Below, one piece after another: positions 1 to 6,934 of a DNA stretch of 14,200 nucleotides. A model generated the notes under the pieces. That model saw only the letters and a program-made list of their open reading frames with translations. It was not told the DNA's origin and made no database searches. A program made the position numbers and the translations under genes. This stretch comes from Paludibacter sp. (GTDB taxonomy: Bacteria > Bacteroidota > Bacteroidia > Bacteroidales > Paludibacteraceae). The number at the start of each line of letters is the position of its first letter. The first letter of the stretch is position 1. The DNA is taken from positions 1 to 14,200 of the forward strand of contig JAQWCZ010000020.1 in assembly GCA_028705705.1 (NCBI GenBank), in the 5' to 3' direction.

Positions 1-656
1 TGGGACTCGATTAAATAGTCGTTAAAATCTCCCAGTAAAACAATATTTTTGGTATTAAACGCGTTACCATCCAATATTGTTTTCAGTGCTTCTGAAGCTC
101 CCTTTCGACGGGTATAACTTGTCTCATCGCTCATGGCTTTAGCATGAATATTAATAACCGAAAGGGGTATTTGGGTGTTCCCGTCAACTATTATTATATT
201 GTACAACAAAGGATAACGTCCGGCAGACCAGTTGTAATAATAGCGGTTGCCATGACTACTAATCCCGCTACTTAAAACAGATGAACTGACAAGTTGAATT
301 TTTGGTTCCCGGTAAATAATACCCAGGTACTGACCACAGTTATCATACGAGTTGGGAGTGATACTCCCTCCCCATTCATTACCCAATTTACTCAATAAAG
401 TGTCGATGGTTGCATAATCAGCACTGGTGCCCACTTCCTGCAAGACAATAATGTCCGGCTTCATGGTTCTGATGATGGAAGCAATGTTATTAACCTGTAA
501 TTCATCGTCTTCCGGTCCAAAAGTCGGGCAACTTAGCCATTCGGTGTTTAGGGTAGTCACCTTCAATTGCAGTGTTTTTCCTTGAATTTCAAAGAGATGA
601 ATACAGCATAAAAAAGCAGTGAAGAATATAATGAATTTAGAATTGATTTTTTTCAT
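1..656 (-). CDS. Endonuclease/exonuclease/phosphatase family protein, exported, 3' end outside window
   Basis: The first 218 codons are visible; the frame is open to the window edge, so the C-terminus is missing. The ATG at 656 opens a hydrophobic leader (MKKINSKFIIFFTAFLCC) that looks like a signal peptide, suggesting a periplasmic or secreted enzyme. After it come the blocks of the DNase I-like fold in order: TTLNTEWLS (Asn near residue 36), PDIIVLQEV with the metal-binding Glu, YLGIIYREP, VINIHAKA, and LLGDFNDY just before the edge. Known members are Mg2+-dependent phosphodiesterases or phosphatases acting on nucleic acids, phospholipids or sugar phosphates; substrate cannot be told from this part. 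The lost segment should carry the last Asp-His pair of the active site. The gene reads in the same direction as the ferredoxin remnant and gtrA upstream. I found no clear promoter box directly before it. Confidence 0.85.
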   Translation of the reverse strand, partial: MKKINSKFIIFFTAFLCCIHLFEIQGKTLQLKVTTLNTEWLSCPTFGPEDDELQVNNIASIIRTMKPDIIVLQEVGTSADYATIDTLLSKLGNEWGGSITPNSYDNCGQYLGIIYREPKIQLVSSSVLSSGISSHGNRYYYNWSAGRYPLLYNIIIVDGNTQIPLSVINIHAKAMSDETSYTRRKGASEALKTILDGNAFNTKNIVLLGDFNDYLIES

Positions 657-699
657 TTTATTGTGTTCGTATGTATACAGGATAATGTGTTATATTATT

Positions 700-810
700 T
701 TACCGATTGAATTCTTTACAAACCGTTACGCGCAGTCCACAACCATTACATAATGCCGAGTTAATTCTAATCTCTGCACTTTCTTTTGTTCTTGATGTTG
801 GTATAGCCAT
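700..810 (-). pseudogene. Remnant of a ferredoxin-type 4Fe-4S protein (N-terminal fragment)
   Basis: An ATG at 810 opens a 36-codon frame, MAIPTSRTKESAEIRINSAL, followed by CNGCGLRVTVCKEFNR and a stop. The spacing is that of a bacterial 4Fe-4S cluster site, CxxCxxCxxxC, but the third cysteine position (residue 27) is Arg. CGC is one transition away from the Cys codon TGC. A functional ferredoxin domain needs the fourth ligand and normally a second cluster motif, both absent. I therefore read this as the broken 5' end of a ferredoxin or ferredoxin-nitroreductase fusion gene whose remainder was deleted. The alternative is a genuine tiny protein with an altered metal site. It fills most of the gap between gtrA and the exonuclease-like gene. 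Confidence 0.55.
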
Positions 811-838
811 AGTAATTTGAAAAGGTTAATTATTCACA

Positions 839-1324
839 TTATCTGAACGTATATTTTTTTTGTGAAATATAGCTAACCCCGGCGGCCACTATCGTGATGG
901 CCATTCTGGAAGGAGTCGGGAACCAGCCGAATACATCAACGAACAGTTTCAATCCGATATAATTGATGACAAGATTGGCAACTACTACGATGCCATAGCG
1001 GAAGAGTTGAACCTTGCCCCGGAGGTCGGAGTTGTTGAAGGTGACGTACTTCTGGAGCAGAAAACCGCTCGTGAAGCTGAAAGGGAATGCAAGAAGAAAT
1101 GCTGCAATGTGGGAACTCAGGGTGACAAATCCTAAATCCAACATCTGTTGGTGAAGGATGAAGTGAAATATACAAAAATATATAACCCAATCGAAAACTA
1201 AGTTAGCTACTCCGGTAGCACCATATCTGAAAAACTCAACAGACATGTATTTGCGGAATGGGGGATAGAAAAAATCAACTATTCGGCGGATTCCTCCACC
1301 TGATGCTTTAAGAAATTTTCGCAT
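839..1324 (-). CDS. GtrA-family membrane protein
   Basis: This 161-residue protein has four predicted membrane segments (about 33-58, 66-90, 105-128 and 136-155) and the family signatures FFRYGATGVANLVFDW in the first helix and the ending SYISQKKYTFR. GtrA/DPMS-type proteins are small inner-membrane proteins thought to move lipid-linked sugars across the membrane or to partner glycosyltransferases for O-antigen or cell-wall glycosylation. The length is normal for the family. The N-terminal 30 residues are basic and should lie in the cytoplasm. No glycosyltransferase gene is next to it here, so the lipid-sugar partner is unknown. It is transcribed divergently from rsmA, from a well-formed promoter (1380-1412). 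Confidence 0.88.
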   Translation of the reverse strand: MRKFLKASGGGIRRIVDFFYPPFRKYMSVEFFRYGATGVANLVFDWVIYFCIFHFILHQQMLDLGFVTLSSHIAAFLLAFPFSFTSGFLLQKYVTFNNSDLRGKVQLFRYGIVVVANLVINYIGLKLFVDVFGWFPTPSRMAITIVAAGVSYISQKKYTFR

Positions 1325-1351
1325 TTTGTTGGTACTTGTAACAAATTTGTT

Positions 1352-1359
1352 TACTTTTG
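1352..1359 (+). promoter_or_regulatory. -7 box of rsmA promoter
   Basis: TACTTTTG matches the Bacteroidota -7 consensus TAnnTTTG exactly. The -33 element is weak: a TTG at 1329-1331 with 20 nt spacing. Transcription would start near 1365, giving a leader of about 75 nt before the rsmA ATG at 1441. Confidence 0.45.
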
Positions 1360-1363
1360 TGCG

Positions 1364-1378
1364 GCGTTATTATAACGC
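1364..1378. promoter_or_regulatory. Perfect 15-bp palindrome between divergent promoters (candidate operator)
   Basis: GCGTTAT, one central T (1371), then ATAACGC: seven-bp arms with no mismatch. It sits exactly between the rsmA -7 box (1352-1359) and the gtrA -7 box (1380-1387) and covers both expected transcription starts. This is the placement of an operator bound by a dimeric repressor, but no regulator gene is in the window. A hairpin at the 5' ends of the transcripts is the other reading. Confidence 0.45.
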
Positions 1379-1379
1379 A

Positions 1380-1412
1380 CAAAGATACGATTAATTATTC
1401 ACTATTTCCAAA
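1380..1412 (-). promoter_or_regulatory. gtrA promoter
   Basis: Read on the minus strand, TTTG (1412-1409), 21 nt, then TATCTTTG (1387-1380) matches both halves of the Bacteroidota sigma-ABfr consensus, TTTG-N19-21-TAnnTTTG. The expected start near 1374 leaves a leader of about 50 nt before the gtrA ATG at 1324. The promoter lies inside the rsmA leader, so the 5' ends of the two transcripts would overlap by about ten bases. Confidence 0.6.
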
Positions 1413-1440
1413 TTCATCATGTCCGACGACTATCATAAGC

Positions 1441-2220
1441 ATGGCACAAGTAAGAGCAAAGAAATACTTGGGACAGCACTTCCTGAAGGATTTGGAAGTA
1501 GCTCGCCGCATTGCTGAGAGCTTAGAACTTTCAGCCCCGGCTTCTGTTCTTGAAATCGGACCTGGTACTGGTGTTCTTACCCAATTCCTGTTGCTAAATT
1601 CTCATTTTGATTTGACTGCCGTTGAGGTGGATCACGAATCGGTGGCTTATCTGCATACGCATTTTCCACAACTAAAAGTCATCGAAGGGGATTTCCTCAA
1701 AATGGATTTGAAATCATTATTCCCTGATAAATTCTATATCATCGGGAATCTACCTTATAATATTTCTAGCCAGATATTCTTTAAGATGCTCGACAACCGC
1801 GATCGCATTCCCCAACTGGTTTGTATGATTCAGAAGGAAGTAGCGGAACGAATGGCGGCTGTGCATGGCAACAAGACTTATGGTATTTTGTCTGTGCTCA
1901 TGCAAGCTTTTTATTCTATCGACTATCTTTTTACTGTTCATGAACACGTATTTGACCCTCCGCCTAAGGTCAAATCGGCTGTTATTCGTCTAACCCGCAA
2001 TGAAGTGAATGAGCTCGGATGTAACGAGCAACTCTTCAAAACGGTGGTGAAAACAGCCTTCAATCAGCGCCGCAAAACGATGCGCAACTCGCTCAAACCC
2101 CTGGTGGAGAAAGAAAATCCGATGTATGCAGATGCACTTTTCGACAAAAGACCAGAACAACTGGATGTAGCTGCATTCATCGACCTGACGAATCGGGTGG
2201 AAAAAGCGATGAGAGTTTAA
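1441..2220 (+). CDS. rsmA: 16S rRNA (adenine1518/1519-N6)-dimethyltransferase
   Basis: RsmA (KsgA) uses S-adenosylmethionine to dimethylate the two adjacent adenines in the helix 45 loop of 16S rRNA, a late step in 30S assembly. The 259-residue product begins MAQVRAKKYLGQHFL, the diagnostic opening. The SAM-binding motif VLEIGPGTGVLT is at about 37-47, the acidic motif AVEVD at 60-64, and the catalytic NLPYNISS at 103-110. The C-terminal helical domain ends with FNQRRKTMRNSL and the rest of the rRNA-binding tail. The frame is open from a TTG at 1357, but the added 28 residues match nothing in the family and lie on the promoter and palindrome, so the ATG at 1441 is chosen. corA follows after 92 bp in the same direction. 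Confidence 0.97.
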   Translation: MAQVRAKKYLGQHFLKDLEVARRIAESLELSAPASVLEIGPGTGVLTQFLLLNSHFDLTAVEVDHESVAYLHTHFPQLKVIEGDFLKMDLKSLFPDKFYIIGNLPYNISSQIFFKMLDNRDRIPQLVCMIQKEVAERMAAVHGNKTYGILSVLMQAFYSIDYLFTVHEHVFDPPPKVKSAVIRLTRNEVNELGCNEQLFKTVVKTAFNQRRKTMRNSLKPLVEKENPMYADALFDKRPEQLDVAAFIDLTNRVEKAMRV

Positions 2221-2300
2221 AAAAGAAATTCCAAACATGCGGAAGATTTTCTGCAAGCTGTACCGGATCCGAGATGGGGAAGGGTAAGTTAAAAAAAGAA

Positions 2301-2305
2301 AGGAG
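2301..2305 (+). promoter_or_regulatory. Ribosome binding site deciding the corA start
   Basis: AGGAG lies 7 nt before the ATG at 2313. A strong Shine-Dalgarno is uncommon in Bacteroidota, and its position favours 2313 over the in-frame ATG at 2274, which has none. Confidence 0.6.
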
Positions 2306-2312
2306 TGCAATC

Positions 2313-3260
2313 ATGGCAGAACTCAGATTATTTTACCAGGAAGAAGGTAAACTCAAAATATCCAAATCAATTGATATCCTGAAAAGAGTAAATCTTAAAA
2401 ACATGATCTGGATCGACTTGATCGATGTGTCAGATGCCGTTGAAACGGAGTTAGAACAGTTTCTTAAAATCTATATCCAGGAAGATGAAGAAATTGAAGA
2501 AATAGAGATGAGTTCGCGGTATATTCAAACCGAGGACAGCATTGTAGCGAACTCGAACTTTCTGCAGGATAATTTTCAAATGCAGCCTGTTTCGTTCATC
2601 CTGAAAAATGGCATACTTGTATCGGTACGAGATACTGACCTGAAATCATTCAATGATACTGTGAAGAAGATTTATGCGGATTCCAAAAATTTTACAACAG
2701 GTTATCATGTGCTGGTTGCTCTGCTCGAAACACGTGTGGAGTATGATGCAGATATGATCGAGTATATCACCGACCAAATCACTAATTTAAGTAAAACGCT
2801 GAATACAGAAGATGATTTAAGTCAGGATATACTGATGAGTATCAAGGATCATCAGGAAAAAGTAATGATTATCCGGCAAAATATCGTGGATAAACAAAGG
2901 GTGGTGTCCAATATGTTGAAATCAAATTTGTTTCCGCAGGATTTATTGCCGAAACTGACCATGGTTATCAAGGACATCAACTCGCTGTTTGAATATACCC
3001 GCTTCGGTTTCGACCGACTTGACTATCTTCAAGATACATTTCTCGGGCTGGTTAACATTCAGCAGAATAAAATCATCAAGATATTTACGGTGGTGTCGGT
3101 CATCTTCATGCCTCCAACCCTCATTGCCAGTATGTACGGGATGAACTTCAAATTTATGCCCGAACTTAGTTGGAAATTCGGGTATCCTTTTTCTATTTTT
3201 TTGATGATAACTTTTGCAGTAGCTGTATTATTATATTTCCGGAGGAAAAAATGGTTGTAA
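2313..3260 (+). CDS. corA: CorA-family magnesium/cobalt transport protein
   Basis: CorA is a homopentameric inner-membrane channel for Mg2+ (also Co2+ and Ni2+), gated by divalent-ion binding to its cytoplasmic funnel. The 315-residue protein shows the expected order: a cytoplasmic alpha/beta domain rich in acidic residues (EDEEIEEIEMSSRY near 60), a long helical stalk, then two membrane helices at the C-terminus. The signature YGMNFKFMPEL follows the first helix, with GMN at 276-278, and the basic tail RRKKWL ends in the cytoplasm. The length is normal. An upstream in-frame ATG at 2274 would add 13 lysine-rich residues but lacks a ribosome binding site. corA probably shares the rsmA transcript, since no promoter box was found in the 92-bp gap. 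A Mg2+ uptake gene beside a ribosome maturation gene fits the Mg2+ demand of ribosomes, but that link is inference. Confidence 0.95.
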   Translation: MAELRLFYQEEGKLKISKSIDILKRVNLKNMIWIDLIDVSDAVETELEQFLKIYIQEDEEIEEIEMSSRYIQTEDSIVANSNFLQDNFQMQPVSFILKNGILVSVRDTDLKSFNDTVKKIYADSKNFTTGYHVLVALLETRVEYDADMIEYITDQITNLSKTLNTEDDLSQDILMSIKDHQEKVMIIRQNIVDKQRVVSNMLKSNLFPQDLLPKLTMVIKDINSLFEYTRFGFDRLDYLQDTFLGLVNIQQNKIIKIFTVVSVIFMPPTLIASMYGMNFKFMPELSWKFGYPFSIFLMITFAVAVLLYFRRKKWL

Positions 3261-3279
3261 ATAAGAATTAATTTGTAGT

Positions 3280-3309
3280 AGTTAGTGGTTAGTAAATTAA
3301 CCACTAACT
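3280..3309. terminator. Hairpin between convergent corA and esterase genes
   Basis: AGTTAGTGGTTA (3280-3291) and TAACCACTAACT (3298-3309) are perfect 12-bp arms around a 6-nt loop. It lies 20 bp after the corA stop and 8 bp after the esterase stop, as a two-way terminator would. No long T tract follows on either strand, so efficiency as an intrinsic terminator is doubtful. The left arm contains TTAGTGGTTAGT when read into the loop, a 12-mer seen again at 10870-10881. Confidence 0.5.
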
Positions 3310-3316
3310 CTAACCT

Positions 3317-4711
3317 CTACCATGCATCACTTCTGAACGACGACACTGGTAAACCGCCCATACCAAACAAATCACCAACCACGAAATCTTCGAAGGCATA
3401 GCGGACAGCTATGGGGTTGGGGACTGAATCACTGGTGACTACAACTTTATTTCGTTGAACTTTCGCTTTGGCTGGATGAAAGACTTTATCTTCTCCGGCG
3501 AGCATGAATAAATCAGATTCGCCATTTTTAGCGTAAATCCCAAGGGGTGCTTTGTCAAAATATACAGTTACTTCACTTCCTTTTATTTCAATGTTTTTAA
3601 ATTCAGGACTTTCACTTTCGATGCCCGTGATGTTATAGGTTTTGGTAATGGCCAGTAAAGCCATACGCTCACCTGCTTCTTTTTTCTTAGCCGGATGGAT
3701 GCAGTTTGCTTCTCCTGCATCCATCAACACAGCCATGCCGGTATATGGCTCTTTAGCAGCTTTGGCCTGAGCTTCACGTATAAAAGCAGAGTTGACACTA
3801 CCATTATATGCATAAGGAGCCATTTGACAGAAATAAAAAGGCATATCTTCTTCCGGATTCCATGCTTTTCTCCAACCTTCAGTCATGGCCTTAAACATGG
3901 CAGCGTAGCTTTCATATCTATTCCTGTTACTTTCTGCCTGATACCAAATGACACCTTTGATCGGAAAGCCAACTAGCGGATGTATCATACCTTTATATAA
4001 CATGGTGGGTGTCTGGTGTGGGCTTTTGATGTTTTCACCAGATTGTGGAATTTTAGCCTGAGGAAAAGCAGCCAGCATTTCTTCATTCATCCAAGCTTCA
4101 ATAGATGAGCCTCCCCACGAACTGGCAATTAGTCCGACCGGTACTTTCAATGTTTCTTGTAACAACCGGCCAAAATAATAAGCGGTTGCGCTAAAATCAC
4201 GTACACTCACCGGCATGGCTTCTTCCCAGCGACCTGTCACATCTGTCTGAGCTTTAAGTTCAGCCTTACGTGATACCCTGAAAAGCCTGATTTTTGAATT
4301 CTCACTCTTAAGGATATCTATGTTTCCACCTTCAATAGGTTGTCCCGAATTCCCTTTCATGGGCATTTCCATATTACTTTGTCCTGAACAGATCCATACT
4401 TCACCCAATAGAATATTGTTCAGAGTTACGGGTTTCCCATCACTGAGAACCATCGTGTACGGACCGCCAGCTTTTGTGGTTGCGAAAGACAATTTCCAGT
4501 TACCATCCTTGTCAGCGGTGGTTTTGTAACGCTTCAGGTTCCAACTTGTGTACAGTGTAACTTTTTTGTTTGGTTCGGCTTTTCCCCATATTTTTGCAGT
4601 AGTTTGCTGTTGTAAAACCATATCACTGGAGAAAAATGCCGGAAGTTTAATATCTGCATTGAGTGCAGTCAGCATAAAAGAAAAGAGCAATAAAAAGCTT
4701 AGTTTTTTCAT
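3317..4711 (-). CDS. Sialate O-acetylesterase-type SGNH hydrolase, exported
   Basis: Members remove O-acetyl groups from sialic acids or from plant polysaccharides such as xylan. The 464-residue protein starts with a signal peptide (MKKLSFLLLFSFMLTALNA), then a beta-sandwich N-terminal part (DMVLQQ...AKIWGKA). The nucleophile motif ICSGQSNMEMPM follows, with Ser112. The block PVGLIASSWGGSSIEAWM is at 191-208, GVIWYQAESN at 253-262, and the catalytic His motif NCIHPAKKKEAGERM at about 336-350 (His339). Spacing and length fit the family. WYQAESN carries Ala where Gly is more usual. Product location should be periplasmic. No SusCD pair, glycosidase or sialic-acid gene is nearby, so the natural substrate cannot be inferred from context. 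It converges on corA and diverges from the CYTH gene. Confidence 0.92.
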   Translation of the reverse strand: MKKLSFLLLFSFMLTALNADIKLPAFFSSDMVLQQQTTAKIWGKAEPNKKVTLYTSWNLKRYKTTADKDGNWKLSFATTKAGGPYTMVLSDGKPVTLNNILLGEVWICSGQSNMEMPMKGNSGQPIEGGNIDILKSENSKIRLFRVSRKAELKAQTDVTGRWEEAMPVSVRDFSATAYYFGRLLQETLKVPVGLIASSWGGSSIEAWMNEEMLAAFPQAKIPQSGENIKSPHQTPTMLYKGMIHPLVGFPIKGVIWYQAESNRNRYESYAAMFKAMTEGWRKAWNPEEDMPFYFCQMAPYAYNGSVNSAFIREAQAKAAKEPYTGMAVLMDAGEANCIHPAKKKEAGERMALLAITKTYNITGIESESPEFKNIEIKGSEVTVYFDKAPLGIYAKNGESDLFMLAGEDKVFHPAKAKVQRNKVVVTSDSVPNPIAVRYAFEDFVVGDLFGMGGLPVSSFRSDAW

Positions 4712-4753
4712 GATTAGTTACTTGAGTTGAAATAAAATTGTAGTTTAAGATTA

Positions 4754-4761
4754 CAAAGCTA
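4754..4761 (-). promoter_or_regulatory. -7 box of esterase promoter
   Basis: On the minus strand this reads TAGCTTTG, an exact TAnnTTTG match about 43 nt before the ATG at 4711. No convincing -33 TTTG is found at the right distance, so this is only half a promoter. Confidence 0.4.
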
Positions 4762-4923
4762 CAAATTTTATTGAAAAAAGAATTGTTAATTTTCAAAAAC
4801 AAATGGCTAACATTGATAATTCCCTTGTTCGGGTTTGTCTGGTAGCTAAGCTATGTAGTCCAGGCAGGAGGTAACGAAACATCCAAAAATTATTCGTAAC
4901 ATTGCACAGCAAAACAAACCAAC

Positions 4924-5394
4924 ATGCCACAGGAAATCGAAAGAAAATTTTTAGTCATATCCGAAGCCTACAAAAAAGATGCTCACAGGAAAACCTATAT
5001 CACACAGGGATATCTTTCCGTAAATCCTCGAGCAACCGTCAGGATTCGCATACGTAATGAGCAGGCAACCCTTACCATCAAAGGTAAAAGTAACGAAGAA
5101 GGAACCTCGCGGTACGAATGGGAAAAAGCAATTAATGTGACAGAAGCAAGAGAATTGTTGCAATTGTGTAGTTTTGGACTAATCGAAAAACATCGTTATG
5201 AAATCAGCTCCGGCGAACACCTTTTCGAAGTAGATGAATTTTTGGGAGCAAACGAAGGATTAGTCATAGCCGAGGTAGAACTCAAAAACGAGACGGACTT
5301 TTTTGAAAAGCCTGCCTGGTTAGGAGGGGAAGTCACGGGTGACCTCCGTTTTTACAATGCCACGTTAAGTCAGCATCCTTTTTCTCAGTGGTGA
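4924..5394 (+). CDS. CYTH-domain triphosphate tunnel phosphohydrolase
   Basis: The 156-residue protein begins MPQEIERKFLV, carrying the ExExK signature of the CYTH/triphosphate tunnel metalloenzyme fold at residues 4-8. Paired basic strands follow (TVRIRIR, ATLTIKG), then EKHRYEI, FEVDEF and the acidic strand GLVIAEVEL, which together line the tunnel that binds triphosphate with Mg2+. Bacterial members cleave inorganic tripolyphosphate or thiamine triphosphate, and some make cAMP; the short single-domain form here fits a tripolyphosphatase-like cytoplasmic enzyme, but the substrate is not settled by sequence. The 212-bp gap upstream holds two TAACATTG boxes (4808-4815, 4897-4904), each one base off the -7 consensus and without a good -33. 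It ends 37 bp from the convergent protease gene, with no clear terminator between. Confidence 0.9.
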   Translation: MPQEIERKFLVISEAYKKDAHRKTYITQGYLSVNPRATVRIRIRNEQATLTIKGKSNEEGTSRYEWEKAINVTEARELLQLCSFGLIEKHRYEISSGEHLFEVDEFLGANEGLVIAEVELKNETDFFEKPAWLGGEVTGDLRFYNATLSQHPFSQW

Positions 5395-5431
5395 TTCGGA
5401 TCGGGCATCCTTTCGTAGTTGAATATCTTCA

Positions 5432-6658
5432 TCAGGGATTATTCAGCACATCTTGCATATCTATATTGAAAGTCATAAACTCGTGATTCCTATCCACAAC
5501 AATTTGCATTGGTTGTTCAGAAATCCGTTGAAAATAACCCCTTACCTCTGAGAGTTTCAAGGTGAAAGTGTTAATACCTTTGATTTCAATCAGGATATCA
5601 CCTGGTTGTAAACCTGCTTTTTCTGCCGGAGAATCTTTCCATATATTCGTTATTTCATAAACCGGTAAAACAGGATTAGATTGTATTATCTCGATTCCGG
5701 CCACATTGTATCTGAATCTATTGTTGAATGAGTGGTTAGGTTTAAGGTATAAAGCTTTGTTTTTTATATCGATAATGATGTTGAATCTCGAAAGCAACTC
5801 GTTTCCAATGGTACCGTCGCGATCCGATTTACTAATGATTCCTGCTATGGTTGCAGAATCGGGAAATACCACTATCGGTTGATGAAAACAATACTTGTCT
5901 AAACAAATTTGTGGAATTCGAGCCATGTAGCCGTGCAATTCGCCGCTTAAGCCCTCTCCGATACGCGCATAAACACGTCTCTCTGGAATTTCGGCGGCAT
6001 CCGACCTGACTGTTTGAAACCACGCATTGAGCATAGCTCCAGTGTCGATTAACATTTTAATATTGCGTATTTGTGCACTGTCGTCTAATAAAGTCAGGTT
6101 TAGATACAGTTTACCGTTTTCTACAATAATTGGTTTGTAAATATATCCTTTGGGAATCAAAAATTGCTCATGCCGGTAAAAAATCATTTTTTTTCGGTTG
6201 TAGTCGATTTTAATAATATGATCCTTTATCAGGTCGATACCAGCTATTCCGTTTATTTTTACTCCGATGTGTCGTGATAAACCAAGTAAATCTTCTTCAA
6301 GTAAATTAACAGTCTTTCCGGTGAGTTTGAGTTTACCTAATTTGATGTTGTTGCTGTCGCTCACATAACTTGAAACTGTTTTCCCGAAACCCAGTCCTTG
6401 TATTGGTTTTCGATTTCCAATGTTTAGATTAATTGAATCTTCCTTGTGCACTTCGGTGATGATCGTGTTTCTTACACCTGTATCAAAAATCAATCGTAAC
6501 GGCGTTGAGTTGTTTATTGTGGTATTAATGATGATATAACTGCCGGCCAGTTCTATAGGAATTGATGCTACCTTTATCGGGCGACCAAGAAGTGCTCCTG
6601 ACAACAACATCATCAGGAAAAGAAAAAAAAGCCTGTATGGTGCAAGGCTGATAATCAT
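5432..6658 (-). CDS. Membrane-anchored double-DTG aspartic protease with PDZ domain
   Basis: The 408-residue protein has a hydrophobic N-terminus (about 8-25), a signal peptide or anchor placing it in the periplasm. Two retropepsin-like units follow: the first has LRLIFDTGVRNT (DTG 59-61) and the second KMLIDTGAML (DTG 205-207) with the closing block GTIGNELLSRFNIIIDIKN at 282-300. A PDZ domain spans about 320-395, with the signature DSPAEKAGLQPGDILIEIKG. Retropepsins normally dimerise to bring two DTG loops together; two in one chain suggests an internal pseudo-dimer, and the PDZ part would recognise exposed C-termini. The longest frame starts at a TTG (6685) that falls inside the -7 promoter box, so the ATG at 6658 is used. 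Substrate is unknown. It converges on the CYTH gene. Confidence 0.85.
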   Translation of the reverse strand: MIISLAPYRLFFLFLMMLLSGALLGRPIKVASIPIELAGSYIIINTTINNSTPLRLIFDTGVRNTIITEVHKEDSINLNIGNRKPIQGLGFGKTVSSYVSDSNNIKLGKLKLTGKTVNLLEEDLLGLSRHIGVKINGIAGIDLIKDHIIKIDYNRKKMIFYRHEQFLIPKGYIYKPIIVENGKLYLNLTLLDDSAQIRNIKMLIDTGAMLNAWFQTVRSDAAEIPERRVYARIGEGLSGELHGYMARIPQICLDKYCFHQPIVVFPDSATIAGIISKSDRDGTIGNELLSRFNIIIDIKNKALYLKPNHSFNNRFRYNVAGIEIIQSNPVLPVYEITNIWKDSPAEKAGLQPGDILIEIKGINTFTLKLSEVRGYFQRISEQPMQIVVDRNHEFMTFNIDMQDVLNNP

Positions 6659-6682
6659 AGTAATAAATTTCAGGAGCTGCCA

Positions 6683-6690
6683 CAAATATA
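6683..6690 (-). promoter_or_regulatory. -7 box of aspartic protease promoter
   Basis: On the minus strand it reads TATATTTG, an exact TAnnTTTG match 25-32 nt before the ATG at 6658. No clean -33 TTTG at 19-21 nt. Its position rules out the TTG at 6685 as translation start. Confidence 0.42.
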
Positions 6691-6934
6691 AACAAAGAAT
6701 TTCAAAAGAAATGTTTAAATTTGTGGATTTTTAAAACTTGAGTTATCTGATTGTGTTATTATCATGATTAATGTTATTCAATTTAATTGATTTTGCGGTT
6801 TTTATTCCATTGGTTTACTTGTTGTATTGTACCTTGTTCCCGAATATTTGTATCCGAAAAATGTCTTATACCCCATGCGGGGCAGGACGTGAATCTTTGA
6901 GTACATTACGGATAATTTTTTAATAAATAAAAGT

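Noticed and set aside
336..343. tRNA, rRNA, riboswitch or CRISPR signals anywhere in the window
   Set aside because: Both strands and all gaps were read; no cloverleaf, rRNA motif, spaced direct-repeat array or known riboswitch core was seen. The position given is only a placeholder within coding sequence.
1357..1440. TTG-started N-terminal extension of rsmA
   Set aside because: Would translate through the divergent promoter and palindrome; residues do not fit RsmA, whose usual start is MAQVRAKKYLGQHFL at 1441.
2236..2283. 16-codon frame before corA as a leader peptide
   Set aside because: No ribosome binding site, no regulatory codon run or attenuator hairpin; likely chance.
1990..2310. 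106-codon minus-strand frame over the end of rsmA
   Set aside because: Shadow of rsmA; composition and residues give no domain, and it would overlap the rsmA RNA-binding tail fully.
4843..4853. TAGCTAAGCTA palindrome between the divergent esterase and CYTH genes as an operator
   Set aside because: Arms are only 5 bp and it does not line up with the promoter boxes; such short symmetry is expected by chance.
4803..4874. 23-codon frame upstream of the CYTH gene
   Set aside because: Short, no Shine-Dalgarno or family signature; the gap is better explained as a divergent control region.
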